Counted from the stretch's first letter, positions 1 through 13,737 are shown. The stretch is DNA of 64,000 bases from Alitta virens (GCA_932294295.1 OW028576.1:43254247-43318246), one strand, 5' to 3'. Numbers and translations: made by a program. The notes: generated by a model not told the origin, from the letters alone.

Positions 1-895
1 AAATGGTAAATGAAGAGAAAACCGATTAACAGATACAAAAACAACTAAAATGTCAAATTTCAAGGGGAAATATTCACCCTAGCCAAATGCCAAGCATTGG
101 TGACCCCCCACAATTCACATATGAGCTTTCAGAATCTGTTGTCAATTTTGACCTATGACCTAAATGTCAAGGTCAAATTTAAGGTCAAACATTCTACAAT
201 AACTGATATTTTGAATTACGATTTTTTTTAAGATAGTAAGAATGTTTGGATTTGGCTGATCTTTGGATATGATGTTGCCCTAATACCCTACCAACAATCT
301 GAAATGAAATATACGTGTATAACATGTTTCTTATACTGATTCATACTGTTTAAATGACAAGAAATTGAATAATTTTGTCGGCGATTTCAACAATTTATTA
401 CTCGGCGATGCCGCAACGTAGAAAGGCGGTTCTGGTGGTCGAACAACGGGCTGCTTCTCCTCTTTAAAACGGTACAAAGATTGTGTTCGTACGTCTTGCG
501 GCTGCCGAGTAACGGCCGATTTACTTCGGGATGTTTGCTCGTCCGTTCAGGGTTAATGAGCACATGGCCTTGTTGGTAAACAAATTGGAGTCTTATGATG
601 TTAAGGCAAGGAGAAAATAGTGAGGAAGGGTTTCGGGGGGCTGGCAGCAGGGTGGGCGGTTGTGAAAAAATGGTAGATAATTTGTGGCGGGGTTGCCCGG
701 TGGCGAGAGGCTGGCTGTCAATCTGTGATTTGTTTTGGTGGGATGCTGCGGGACTGCTGTGGCCTTGCAAATGGTAGCTGTGATGGGCTTGGAATTGGCT
801 GGTGCCCTCAGACTAACCCTAAAATATCACCTTTTCACTGTCCTCACAGTAGGTGAAGGCTATTTAGAAACTGTTCAGCAGTTTCAGTTTTCTAG
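1..895 (+). mobile_element. Helentron-like element A1, partial copy 0 (3' part)
   Basis: This is the right-hand part of a 1708-bp repeat cut by the window edge. It ends with the subterminal repeat TAGGTGAAGGCT, then a stem-loop (GAAACTG, loop TTCAG, CAGTTTC, 867-885), then 10 nt ending in CTAG at 892-895 and the dinucleotide TT. It matches the next copies except for a 2-bp insertion near base 16. No Rep/helicase coding is visible; the 127-codon minus-strand ORF (387-770) recurs in each copy and resembles no family I know. Confidence 0.85.
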
Positions 896-897
896 TT

Positions 898-2603
898 AGG
901 CTTCACCTATTACCATAGGTGAAGACTTTTGTTTTTGTATTAGTTATTATTATTATTATTATTATTATTCCCGGAAAAATTTCTTCGTAGCATCGCAAAA
1001 AAATTCATGGCAGGAGCCTTCTATGACCTTGTTACATTGACCCAGTTTTAGTGACCTTGACCTATTTTTCAAGGTCACAGAGCCGCTTGAATTTGACATT
1101 TGCAAAATTTCAAATTCAAATAACTCAAGTAATGATGATGCTATGGTCAAATGCTTTCATATCTTAGGTTATACATTATTTCTCAAGACGTCTGACCCAC
1201 TTTTTTAAAAGTAGGTCAAGTTTTAGGTCAACCGATTCTCAACTTTAGTGTTTAATTTTTTTCTACGGTTTTGAGGAAACCAGGAGACATAGAGCTACAG
1301 TTTTGGCGCTAAAAGTTGCGTAATAGTAATGTCCAGTGCGGAAAGGAGTATTTTGGCAATTGTCAAATTGGTTTTTCTATTATGGAATTTTAAATATTAT
1401 AAAATCACCAAAAATGGGTGACATGTGGTATTTCACCATGAAATATTGGTTTTAGGTCAAAACATGCTATAGTAAACTACCCCAAACATGTACCCAAAAC
1501 CCCCATATCAACTGTCAAATTTGACCTTGGAGGTCATTTTCAAGGTCATTTGGACCGTTGAAGTAGAAAAAACAGCATATTTTCAAAAAATCACAAAAAT
1601 ATCCTATAACTAACCTTTTGGCCTGAATATTTTCTCTCTATAGGGCATTGACCTGCCCTTAATGGATATTTAATCGATTTTACCACAGCATAATTTGTCA
1701 ATTTTTGAGAAAATGGTAAATGAAGAAAACCGATTAACAGATACAAAAACAACTAAAATGTCAAATTTCAAGGGGAAATATTCACCCTAGCCAAATGCCA
1801 AGCATTGGTGACCCCCCACAATTCACATATGAGCTTTCAGAATCTGTTGTCAATTTTGACCTATGACCTAAATGTCAAGGTCAAATTTAAGGTCAAACAT
1901 TCTACAATAACTGATATTTTGAATTACGATTTTTTTTAAGATAGTAAGAATGTTTGGATTTGGCTGATCTTTGGATATGATGTTGCCCTAATACCCTACC
2001 AACAATCTGAAATGAAATATACGTGTATAACATGTTTCTTATACTGATTCATACTGTTTAAATGACAAGAAATTGAATAATTTTGTCGGCGATTTCAACA
2101 ATTTATTACTCGGCGATGCCGCAACGTAGAAAGGCGGTTCTGGTGGTCGAACAACGGGCTGCTTCTCCTCTTTAAAACGGTACAAAGATTGTGTTCGTAC
2201 GTCTTGCGGCTGCCGAGTAACGGCCGATTTACTTCGGGATGTTTGCTCGTCCGTTCAGGGTTAATGAGCACATGGCCTTGTTGGTAAACAAATTGGAGTC
2301 TTATGATGTTAAGGCAAGGAGAAAATAGTGAGGAAGGGTTTCGGGGGGCTGGCAGCAGGGTGGGCGGTTGTGAAAAAATGGTAGATAATTTGTGGCGGGG
2401 TTGCCCGGTGGCGAGAGGCTGGCTGTCAATCTGTGATTTGTTTTGGTGGGATGCTGCGGGACTGCTGTGGCCTTGCAAATGGTAGCTGTGATGGGCTTGG
2501 AATTGGCTGGTGCCCTCAGACTAACCCTAAAATATCACCTTTTCACTGTCCTCACAGTAGGTGAAGGCTATTTAGAAACTGTTCAGCAGTTTCAGTTTTC
2601 TAG
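898..2603 (+). mobile_element. Helentron-like element A1, copy 1 (full length)
   Basis: The unit starts with AGGCTTCACCTA, whose hairpin (arms CTTCACCTAT and ATAGGTGAAG, loop TACC) is followed by a short TTA microsatellite. The 3' end repeats the start as its reverse complement with one mismatch (TAGGTGAAGGCT), then carries a 7-bp stem-loop, 10 nt and CTAG. This asymmetric terminal repeat plus 3' stem-loop plus TT flank is the Helentron/Helitron2 plan; rolling-circle origin is inferred from that family. The copy joins its neighbours head to tail with only TT between. Confidence 0.85.
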
Positions 2604-2605
2604 TT

Positions 2606-4311
2606 AGGCTTCACCTATTACCATAGGTGAAGACTTTTGTTTTTGTATTAGTTATTATTATTATTATTATTATTATTCCCGGAAAAATTTCTTCGTAGCA
2701 TCGCAAAAAAATTCATGGCAGGAGCCTTCTATGACCTTGTTACATTGACCCAGTTTTAGTGACCTTGACCTATTTTTCAAGGTCACAGAGCCGCTTGAAT
2801 TTGACATTTGCAAAATTTCAAATTCAAATAACTCAAGTAATGATGATGCTATGGTCAAATGCTTTCATATCTTAGGTTATACATTATTTCTCAAGACGTC
2901 TGACCCACTTTTTTAAAAGTAGGTCAAGTTTTAGGTCAACCGATTCTCAACTTTAGTGTTTAATTTTTTTCTACGGTTTTGAGGAAACCAGGAGACATAG
3001 AGCTACAGTTTTGGCGCTAAAAGTTGCGTAATAGTAATGTCCAGTGCGGAAAGGAGTATTTTGGCAATTGTCAAATTGGTTTTTCTATTATGGAATTTTA
3101 AATATTATAAAATCACCAAAAATGGGTGACATGTGGTATTTCACCATGAAATATTGGTTTTAGGTCAAAACATGCTATAGTAAACTACCCCAAACATGTA
3201 CCCAAAACCCCCATATCAACTGTCAAATTTGACCTTGGAGGTCATTTTCAAGGTCATTTGGACCGTTGAAGTAGAAAAAACAGCATATTTTCAAAAAATC
3301 ACAAAAATATCCTATAACTAACCTTTTGGCCTGAATATTTTCTCTCTATAGGGCATTGACCTGCCCTTAATGGATATTTAATCGATTTTACCACAGCATA
3401 ATTTGTCAATTTTTGAGAAAATGGTAAATGAAGAAAACCGATTAACAGATACAAAAACAACTAAAATGTCAAATTTCAAGGGGAAATATTCACCCTAGCC
3501 AAATGCCAAGCATTGGTGACCCCCCACAATTCACATATGAGCTTTCAGAATCTGTTGTCAATTTTGACCTATGACCTAAATGTCAAGGTCAAATTTAAGG
3601 TCAAACATTCTACAATAACTGATATTTTGAATTACGATTTTTTTTAAGATAGTAAGAATGTTTGGATTTGGCTGATCTTTGGATATGATGTTGCCCTAAT
3701 ACCCTACCAACAATCTGAAATGAAATATACGTGTATAACATGTTTCTTATACTGATTCATACTGTTTAAATGACAAGAAATTGAATAATTTTGTCGGCGA
3801 TTTCAACAATTTATTACTCGGCGATGCCGCAACGTAGAAAGGCGGTTCTGGTGGTCGAACAACGGGCTGCTTCTCCTCTTTAAAACGGTACAAAGATTGT
3901 GTTCGTACGTCTTGCGGCTGCCGAGTAACGGCCGATTTACTTCGGGATGTTTGCTCGTCCGTTCAGGGTTAATGAGCACATGGCCTTGTTGGTAAACAAA
4001 TTGGAGTCTTATGATGTTAAGGCAAGGAGAAAATAGTGAGGAAGGGTTTCGGGGGGCTGGCAGCAGGGTGGGCGGTTGTGAAAAAATGGTAGATAATTTG
4101 TGGCGGGGTTGCCCGGTGGCGAGAGGCTGGCTGTCAATCTGTGATTTGTTTTGGTGGGATGCTGCGGGACTGCTGTGGCCTTGCAAATGGTAGCTGTGAT
4201 GGGCTTGGAATTGGCTGGTGCCCTCAGACTAACCCTAAAATATCACCTTTTCACTGTCCTCACAGTAGGTGAAGGCTATTTAGAAACTGTTCAGCAGTTT
4301 CAGTTTTCTAG
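2606..4311 (+). mobile_element. Helentron-like element A1, copy 2 (full length)
   Basis: Exact 1708-bp spacing from copy 1 and, where compared by eye, identical sequence including the microsatellite length. Same 5' hairpin, 3' stem-loop and CTAG-TT end. The lack of divergence points to very recent amplification or array homogenisation. Confidence 0.85.
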
Positions 4312-4313
4312 TT

Positions 4314-6019
4314 AGGCTTCACCTATTACCATAGGTGAAGACTTTTGTTTTTGTATTAGTTATTATTATTATTATTATTATTATTCCCGGAAAAATTTCT
4401 TCGTAGCATCGCAAAAAAATTCATGGCAGGAGCCTTCTATGACCTTGTTACATTGACCCAGTTTTAGTGACCTTGACCTATTTTTCAAGGTCACAGAGCC
4501 GCTTGAATTTGACATTTGCAAAATTTCAAATTCAAATAACTCAAGTAATGATGATGCTATGGTCAAATGCTTTCATATCTTAGGTTATACATTATTTCTC
4601 AAGACGTCTGACCCACTTTTTTAAAAGTAGGTCAAGTTTTAGGTCAACCGATTCTCAACTTTAGTGTTTAATTTTTTTCTACGGTTTTGAGGAAACCAGG
4701 AGACATAGAGCTACAGTTTTGGCGCTAAAAGTTGCGTAATAGTAATGTCCAGTGCGGAAAGGAGTATTTTGGCAATTGTCAAATTGGTTTTTCTATTATG
4801 GAATTTTAAATATTATAAAATCACCAAAAATGGGTGACATGTGGTATTTCACCATGAAATATTGGTTTTAGGTCAAAACATGCTATAGTAAACTACCCCA
4901 AACATGTACCCAAAACCCCCATATCAACTGTCAAATTTGACCTTGGAGGTCATTTTCAAGGTCATTTGGACCGTTGAAGTAGAAAAAACAGCATATTTTC
5001 AAAAAATCACAAAAATATCCTATAACTAACCTTTTGGCCTGAATATTTTCTCTCTATAGGGCATTGACCTGCCCTTAATGGATATTTAATCGATTTTACC
5101 ACAGCATAATTTGTCAATTTTTGAGAAAATGGTAAATGAAGAAAACCGATTAACAGATACAAAAACAACTAAAATGTCAAATTTCAAGGGGAAATATTCA
5201 CCCTAGCCAAATGCCAAGCATTGGTGACCCCCCACAATTCACATATGAGCTTTCAGAATCTGTTGTCAATTTTGACCTATGACCTAAATGTCAAGGTCAA
5301 ATTTAAGGTCAAACATTCTACAATAACTGATATTTTGAATTACGATTTTTTTTAAGATAGTAAGAATGTTTGGATTTGGCTGATCTTTGGATATGATGTT
5401 GCCCTAATACCCTACCAACAATCTGAAATGAAATATACGTGTATAACATGTTTCTTATACTGATTCATACTGTTTAAATGACAAGAAATTGAATAATTTT
5501 GTCGGCGATTTCAACAATTTATTACTCGGCGATGCCGCAACGTAGAAAGGCGGTTCTGGTGGTCGAACAACGGGCTGCTTCTCCTCTTTAAAACGGTACA
5601 AAGATTGTGTTCGTACGTCTTGCGGCTGCCGAGTAACGGCCGATTTACTTCGGGATGTTTGCTCGTCCGTTCAGGGTTAATGAGCACATGGCCTTGTTGG
5701 TAAACAAATTGGAGTCTTATGATGTTAAGGCAAGGAGAAAATAGTGAGGAAGGGTTTCGGGGGGCTGGCAGCAGGGTGGGCGGTTGTGAAAAAATGGTAG
5801 ATAATTTGTGGCGGGGTTGCCCGGTGGCGAGAGGCTGGCTGTCAATCTGTGATTTGTTTTGGTGGGATGCTGCGGGACTGCTGTGGCCTTGCAAATGGTA
5901 GCTGTGATGGGCTTGGAATTGGCTGGTGCCCTCAGACTAACCCTAAAATATCACCTTTTCACTGTCCTCACAGTAGGTGAAGGCTATTTAGAAACTGTTC
6001 AGCAGTTTCAGTTTTCTAG
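4314..6019 (+). mobile_element. Helentron-like element A1, copy 3 (full length)
   Basis: Third complete 1708-bp unit, ending with CTAG at 6016-6019. It is followed not by another A1 hairpin but directly by a TTA/TTC microsatellite and an A2 body, so this is the A1/A2 boundary of the array. Confidence 0.85.
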
Positions 6020-6021
6020 TT

Positions 6022-8104
6022 ATTATTCTTATTATTATTTACGGGCAAAATTTTAGAGTTGGAGGACCAAACTTTACCACAAGGTACCCTAGGATGACCT
6101 TATTACTTTGACCTAGTTTGAGTGACCTTGACCTATTTTTCAAGGTCACAGGTCACCTTTAGTACAAAATTTTAAGAACTTAAAATTGGCATATCCTCTA
6201 AACCAGTGCAGTTAAATACTAATGGTCTTGGATCTTGTGATTAAATATGTTTTAAAGTGTTTTGACATTACATAATTGTGAATCACTCATGCGGAACATA
6301 CCGCAATGCAACATGGAGCAGTTTTCAGTCTAGATTCGACTTGGCCAAAACCGGAAGTTGTAAGAAGCCAATGATAGTGCCTAAAGTTGCCCCTCACTTG
6401 GGGCCAGTGCTGATAGAACCGTTTAAGTTGATATCTTTAACGGTTTTTGAAATATTGAGTTTTTCACATTTTTGAATTATGAAAAATAGGTACCCATGCT
6501 CATTTCACCATGAAATATTGGTTTTAGGTTATAACATGCTATAGTAAACTACCCCAAACATGTACCCAAAACCCCCAAATCAAGTGTCAAATTTGACCTT
6601 GAAGGTCATTTTCAAGGTTATTTTGACCTTCGAAATGTGAAAAACAAGCAATTTTCACACCGCCACAAAAATACCTTAGAATTAGGTGTTTGAGCTGAAA
6701 GTTTTTGCGTTGGAAGACATTGACAAGTACTATACGGATATGTATTCGCTTTTGACAGAAATTAATATGTTGATTTTTAAAAAATTCATAAACTCGGACA
6801 ACTGTTTTTTGAGTAGAAAAAATAGTGAAAATGGTCATTTTCACTGAGAAATATTCACTTTAGCCAAATGCCAAGCATGGGTGACCCCCTACAATTCACA
6901 TATGGGCTTTCAGAATCTGCTGTCAATTTTGACATTTGACCTAAATGTCAAGGTCAAATTTAAGATCAAACAATCTATGAAAGTTGATATTTTGAATTCT
7001 TGATTTTTTTTAAGGTAGTAGAAATATTTGGATTTGGCTGATCTTTGGATATGATGTTGCCCTAATACCCTGCAAACAATCTGAGCAACATGAGTTCACT
7101 TTAGCCAAATGCCAAGCATTGGTGACCCCCTATAATTTACATATGGGCTTTCAGAATCTGCTGTCAATTTTGACATTTGACCTAAATGTCAAGGTCAAAT
7201 TTAAGGTCAAACAATCTATGAAAGTTGATATTTTGAATTCTTGATTTCTTTTAAGGTAGTAGAAATGTTTGGATTTGGCTGATCTTTGGATATGATGTTG
7301 CCCTAATACCCTGCAAACAATCTGAGCAACATGAGTTCTCCAGGTCAAACGGTCAAGGTCACAGATCAGAATTAGTGTCACTACTTTGGCATGATCATCT
7401 GGCTGGGCGGAACCAGTGTCCGCACTTCCATCGGCTCTAGCTCCGGTTCTAATTGAGCTACAGAATTGGCATAGAGATATTTGGAAAGCTCATTTCCTCC
7501 TCTTTAAAATGAGATGTAGTATGTGATTGTAGCCCGTTCGGTTAAAAAGATCGCCCGACCCTGAAAATTTCAAGATCGAAAAAATCCTAAAAAATTTAGC
7601 TGAAAGTTTAAGTTTGGATTTTTTTTCCCTAGACAGAATGCTTGGATTGAACCGAAACTCATAGGAGTGTCAACCCATCAGTGTAACAAAATTCATGCAA
7701 AAATTTGGGTCAAAAGGTCAAACGCTCAAGGTCACAGACCTTGAAATGTACTTTTAACAAAAAAATGCATAACTCCAGTCCTAATTAACCTTTTTTAACT
7801 TGGAAAACATTTTTTGATAGTCTATTCCAAGCCCTTTTACTAGGTCATGGCATGATATTGTGAACCTTATGGTTGAGGCATAAATTGACCGAGAATTATA
7901 TGTGTATGACATGATATAAGTTTTCTTATGCTGATTCATAGTTGGCATCTCGACCTGCCTAATTAAGTTGTGGAATTGAGATGAAGATAACCTTAAAGCT
8001 TAAACTTGATGTTTCGGAATATGCTGTCAATTTTCTATGACCTACAATATTACTCTGGCAATAGGTGAAGCCTCGTTGCTGGTCCACCAGTAACAGAAAT
8101 CTAG
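6022..8104 (+). mobile_element. Helentron-like element A2, unit 1 (5' end missing, internal duplication)
   Basis: The unit begins in the microsatellite, lacks the 5' hairpin, and ends with subterminal ATAGGTGAAGCCT, a 9-bp stem-loop (GTTGCTGGT / ACCAGTAAC with one G-T pair), 10 nt and CTAG. The body shares long blocks with A1, including the repeated AAGGTCA-type motifs and the block containing GCCAAATGCCAAGCAT. It is about 240 bp longer than its siblings because bases about 6853-7096 are repeated in tandem at about 7097-7338. Confidence 0.8.
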
Positions 8105-8106
8105 TT

Positions 8107-9947
8107 ATTATTATTATTCTTATTTACAGGCAAAATTTTAGAGTTGGGGGACCAAACTTTACCACAAGGTACCCTAGGATGACCTTATTACTTTGACCTA
8201 GTTTGAGTGACCTTGACCTATTTTTCAAGGTCACAGGTCACCTTGAGTACAAAATTTTAAGAACTTAAAATTGGCATATCCTCTAAACCAGTGCCGTTAA
8301 ATACTAATGGTCTTGGATCTTGTGATTAAATATGTTTTAAAGTGTTTTGACATTACATAATTGTGAATCACTCATGCGGAACATACCGCAATGCAACATG
8401 GAGCAGTTTTCAGTGTAGATTCGACTTGGCCAAAACCGGAAGTTGTAAGAAGCCAATGATGGTGCTAAAAGTTGCCCCTTACTCGGGGCCAGTGCAGTGT
8501 GAAAGATGAAGATGATGTCATTAATGGTTTTTGAAATATTGAGTTTTTCACATTTTTGAATTATGAAAAATAGGTACCCATGCTCATTTCACCATGAAAT
8601 ATTGATTTTAGCTTATAACATGCTATAGTAAACTACCCCAAACATGTACCCAAAACCCCCAAATCAAGTGTCAAATTTGACCTTGAAGGTCATTTTCAAG
8701 GTCATTTTGACCGTCGAAATGTGAAAAACAAGCAATTTTCACAGCACTACAAAAATACCTTAGAATTAAGTGTTCGAGCTGGTAGATTTTCTAATGGAAG
8801 ATATTGACCAGTACTATAAGGGCATGTATTCGGTTTTGACAAAAATCAATATGTTGATTTTTAAAAAATTCATAAATTTCGGACAACCGATTTTTGAATA
8901 ACAAAAAAGTGTAAATGGTCATTTTCAATGAGAAATATTCACTTTAGCCAAATGCCAAGCATTGGTGACCCCCTACATTTCACATATGGGCTTTCAGAAT
9001 CTGCTGTCAATTTTGACATTTGACCTAAATGTCAAGGTCAAATTTAAGGTCAAACAATCTAAGGAAGTTGATATTTTGAATTCTTGATTTTTTTTAAGAT
9101 AGTAGAAATGCTTGGATATGGCTGATCTTTGGATATGATGTTGCCCTAATACCCTGCAAACAATCTGAGCAACATGAGGTCTCCAGGTCAAACGGTCAAG
9201 GTCACAGATCAGAATTAGTGTCACTACTTTGGCATGGTCATCTGGCTGGGCGGAACCAGTGTCCGCACTTCCATCGGCTCTAGCTCCGGTTCTAATTGAG
9301 CTACAGAACTGGCATAGAGATATTTGGAAAGCTCATTTTCCCCTCTTCAAAATGAGAGGTAGTATGTGACTGTAGCCCGCTCGGTTAAAAAGATCGCCCG
9401 ACCCTGAAAATTTCAAGATCGAAAAAATCCTAAAATATTTATCTGAAAGTTTAAGTTTTGATTTTTTTTCCCTAGACAGAATGCTTGGATTGGACCGAAA
9501 CTCATAGGAGTGTCAACCCATCAGTGTAACAAAATTCATGCAAATATTTGGGTCAAAAGGTCAAACGCTCAAGGTCACAGACCTTGAAAAGTACTTTTAA
9601 CAAAAAAATTCATAACTCCAGTCCTAATTAACCTTTTTTAACTTGGAAAACATTTTTTGATAGTCCATTCCAAGCCCTTTTACTAGGTCATGGCATGATA
9701 TTGTGAACCTTATGGTTGAGGCATAAATTGACCGAGAATTATATGTGTATGACATGATATAAGTTTTCTTATGCTGATTCATAGTTGGCATCTCGACCTG
9801 CCTAATTAAGTTGTGGAATTGAGATGAAGATAACCTTAAAGCTTAAACTTGATGTTTCGGAATATGCTGTCAATTTTCTATGACCTACAATATAACTCTG
9901 GCAATAGGTGAAGCCTCGTTGCTGGTCCACCAGTAACAGAAATCTAG
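8107..9947 (+). mobile_element. Helentron-like element A2, unit 2 (5' end missing)
   Basis: A2 unit joined to unit 1 through TT and a TTA microsatellite with no 5' hairpin. It shares private variants with unit 4 (for example GTTGGGGGACC near the start and CACCTTGAGTAC), so units 2 and 4 are closer to each other than to their neighbours. Ends in stem-loop, 10 nt, CTAG. Confidence 0.8.
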
Positions 9948-9949
9948 TT

Positions 9950-11796
9950 CTTATTATTATTATTATTATTATTTACAGGCAAAATTTTAGAGTTGGAGGA
10001 CCAAACTTTACCACAAGGTACCCTAGGATGACCTTATTACTTTGACCTAGTTTGAGTGACCTTGACCTATTTTTCAAGGTCACAGGTCACCTTTAGTACA
10101 AAATTTTAAGAACTTAAAATTGGCATATCCTCTAAACCAGTGCAGTTAAATACTAATGGTCTTGGATCTTGTGATTAAATATGTTTTAAAGTGTTTTGAC
10201 CTTACATAATTGTGAATCACTCATGCGGAACATACCGCAATGCAACATGGAGCAGTTTTCAGTGTAGATTCGACTTGGCCAAAACCGGAAGTTGTAAGAA
10301 GCCAATGATGGTGCTAAAAGTTGCCCCTTACTCGGGGCCAGTGCAGTGTGAAAGATGAAGATGATGTCATTAATTGTTTTTGAAATATTGAGTTTTTCAC
10401 ATTTTTGAATTATGAAAAATAGGTACCCATGCTCATTTCACCATGAAATATTGGTTTTAGGTTATAACATGCTATAGTAAACTACCCCAAACATGTACCC
10501 AAAACCCCCAAATCAAGTGTCAAATTTGACCTTGAAGGTCATTTTCAAGGTTATTTTGACCTTCGAAATGTGAAAAACAAGCAATTTTCACACCGCCACA
10601 AAAATACCTTAGAATTAAGTGTTTGAGCTGAAAGTTTTTGTGTTGGAAGATATTGACCAGTACTATACGGATATGTATTCGCTTTTGACAGAAATTAATA
10701 TGTTGATTTTTAAAAAATTCATAAACTCGGACAACTGTTTTTTGAGTAAAAAAAATAGTGAAAATGGTCATTTTCACTGAGAAATATTCACTTTAGCCAA
10801 ATGCCAAGCATGGGTGACCCCCTACAATTCACATATGGGCTTTCAGAATCTGCTGTCAATTTTGACATTTGACCTAAATGTCAAGGTCAAATTTAAGGTC
10901 AAACAATCTATGAAAGTTGATATTTTGAATTCTTGATTTTTTTTAAGGTAGTAGAAATGTTTGGATTTGGCTGATCTTTGGATATGATGTTGCCCTAATA
11001 CCCTGCAAACAATCTGAGCAACATGAGTTCTCCAGGTCAAACGGTCAAGGTCACAGATCAGAATTAGTGTCACTACTTTGGCATGATCATCTGGCTGGGC
11101 GGAACCAGTGTCCGCACTTCCATCGGCTCTAGCTCCGGTTCTAATTGAGCTACAGAACTGGCATAGAGATATTTGGAAAGCTCATTTCCTCCTCTTTAAA
11201 ATGAGATGTAGTATGTGATTGTAGCCCGTTCGGTTAAAAAGATCGCCCGACCCTGAAAATTTCAAGATCGAAAAAATCCTAAAAAATTTAGCTGAAAGTT
11301 TAAGTTTGGATTTTTTTTCCCTAGACAGAATGCTTGGATTGAACCGAAACTCATAGGAGTGTCAACCCATCAGTGTAACAAAATTCATGCAAAAATTTGG
11401 GTCAAAAGGTCAAACGCTCAAGGTCACAGACCTTGAAATGTACTTTTAACAAAAAAATTCATAACTCCAGTCCTAATTAACCTTTTTTAACTTGGAAAAC
11501 ATTTTTTGATAGTCCATTCCAAGCCCTTTTACTAGGTCATGGCATGATATTGTGAACCTTATGGTTGAGGCATAAATTGACCGAGAATTATATGTGTATG
11601 ACATGATATAAGTTTTCTTATGCTGATTCATAGTTGGCATCTCGACCTGCCTAATTAAGTTGTGGAATTGAGATGAAGATAACCTTAAGGCTTAAACTTG
11701 ATGTTTCGGAATATGCTGTCAATTTTCTATGACCTACAATATAACTCTGGCAATAGGTGAAGCCTCGTTGCTGGTCCACCAGTAACAGAAATCTAG
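9950..11796 (+). mobile_element. Helentron-like element A2, unit 3 (5' end missing)
   Basis: A2 unit close to unit 1 but without its internal duplication. It starts in a TTC/TTA microsatellite and ends with the usual subterminal repeat, stem-loop and CTAG at 11793-11796. Confidence 0.8.
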
Positions 11797-11798
11797 TT

Positions 11799-11838
11799 AG
11801 GCTTCACCTAATACCTTAGGTGAAGACTATTGTTTTTG

Positions 11839-11886
<48 letters not shown>

Positions 11887-13732
11887 TTATTATTATTATT
11901 ATTATTATTTACAGGCAAAATTTTAGAGTTGGGGGACCAAACTTTACCACAAGGTACCCTAGGATGACCTTATTACTTTGACCTAGTTTGAGTGACCTTG
12001 ACCTATTTTTCAAGGTCACAGGTCACCTTGAGTACAAAATTTTAAGAACTTAAAATTGGCATATCCTCTAAACCAGTGCCGTTAAATACTAATGGTCTTG
12101 GATCTTGTGATTAAATATGTTTTAAAGTGTTTTGACATTACATAATTGTGAATCACTCATGCGGAACATACCGCAATGCAACATGGAGCAGTTTTCAGTG
12201 TAGATTCGACTTGGCCAAAACCGGAAGTTGTAAGAAGCCAATGATGGTGCTAAAAGTTGCCCCTTACTCGGGGCCAGTGCAGTGTGAAAGATGAAGATGA
12301 TGTCATTAATGGTTTTTGAAATATTGAGTTTTTCACATTTTTGAATTATGAAAAATAGGTACCCATGCTCATTTCACCATGAAATATTGATTTTAGCTTA
12401 TAACATGCTATAGTAAACTACCCCAAACATGTACCCAAAACCCCCAAATCAAGTGTCAAATTTGACCTTGAAGGTCATTTTCAAGGTCATTTTGACCGTC
12501 GAAATGTGAAAAACAAGCAATTTTCACAGCACTACAAAAATACCTTAGAATTAAGTGTTCGAGCTGGTAGATTTTCTAATGGAAGATATTGACCAGTACT
12601 ATAAGGGCATGTATTCGGTTTTGACAAAAATCAATATGTTGATTTTTAAAAAATTCATAAATTTCGGACAACCGATTTTTGAATAACAAAAAAGTGTAAA
12701 TGGTCATTTTCAATGAGAAATATTCACTTTAGCCAAATGCCAAGCATTGGTGACCCCCTACATTTCACATATGGGCTTTCAGAATCTGCTGTCAATTTTG
12801 ACATTTGACCTAAATGTCAAGGTCAAATTTAAGGTCAAACAATCTAAGGAAGTTGATATTTTGAATTCTTGATTTTTTTTAAGATAGTAGAAATGCTTGG
12901 ATATGGCTGATCTTTGGATATGATGTTGCCCTAATACCCTGCAAACAATCTGAGCAACATGAGGTCTCCAGGTCAAACGGTCAAGGTCACAGATCAGAAT
13001 TAGTGTCACTACTTTGGCATGGTCATCTGGCTGGGCGGAACCAGTGTCCGCACTTCCATCGGCTCTAGCTCCGGTTCTAATTGAGCTACAGAACTGGCAT
13101 AGAGATATTTGGAAAGCTCATTTTCCCCTCTTCAAAATGAGAGGTAGTATGTGACTGTAGCCCGCTCGGTTAAAAAGATCGCCCGACCCTGAAAATTTCA
13201 AGATCGAAAAAATCCTAAAATATTTATCTGAAAGTTTAAGTTTTGATTTTTTTTCCCTAGACAGAATGCTTGGATTGGACCGAAACTCATAGGAGTGTCA
13301 ACCCATCAGTGTAACAAAATTCATGCAAATATTTGGGTCAAAAGGTCAAACGCTCAAGGTCACAGACCTTGAAAAGTACTTTTAACAAAAAAATTCATAA
13401 CTCCAGTCCTAATTAACCTTTTTTAACTTGGAAAACATTTTTTGATAGTCCATTCCAAGCCCTTTTACTAGGTCATGGCATGATATTGTGAACCTTATGG
13501 TTGAGGCATAAATTGACCGAGAATTATATGTGTATGACATGATATAAGTTTTCTTATGCTGATTCATAGTTGGCATCTCGACCTGCCTAATTAAGTTGTG
13601 GAATTGAGATGAAGATAACCTTAAAGCTTAAACTTGATGTTTCGGAATATGCTGTCAATTTTCTATGACCTACAATATAACTCTGGCAATAGGTGAAGCC
13701 TCGTTGCTGGTCCACCAGTAACAGAAATCTAG
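11799..13732 (+). mobile_element. Helentron-like element A2, unit 4 (full length)
   Basis: First A2 unit with an intact 5' terminus: AGGCTTCACCTA followed by a hairpin with arms CTTCACCTAA and TTAGGTGAAG and a long TTA tract (about 11841-11910). The 3' subterminal ATAGGTGAAGCCT is the reverse complement of the start. It shows what the truncated units have lost. Confidence 0.85.
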
Positions 13733-13737
13733 TTATT

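Noticed and set aside
387..770. 127-codon ORF repeated in each A1 copy as a gene
   Set aside because: It recurs only because the whole 1708-bp unit is repeated. It has no domain, no start context, and overlaps an equally open frame on the other strand.
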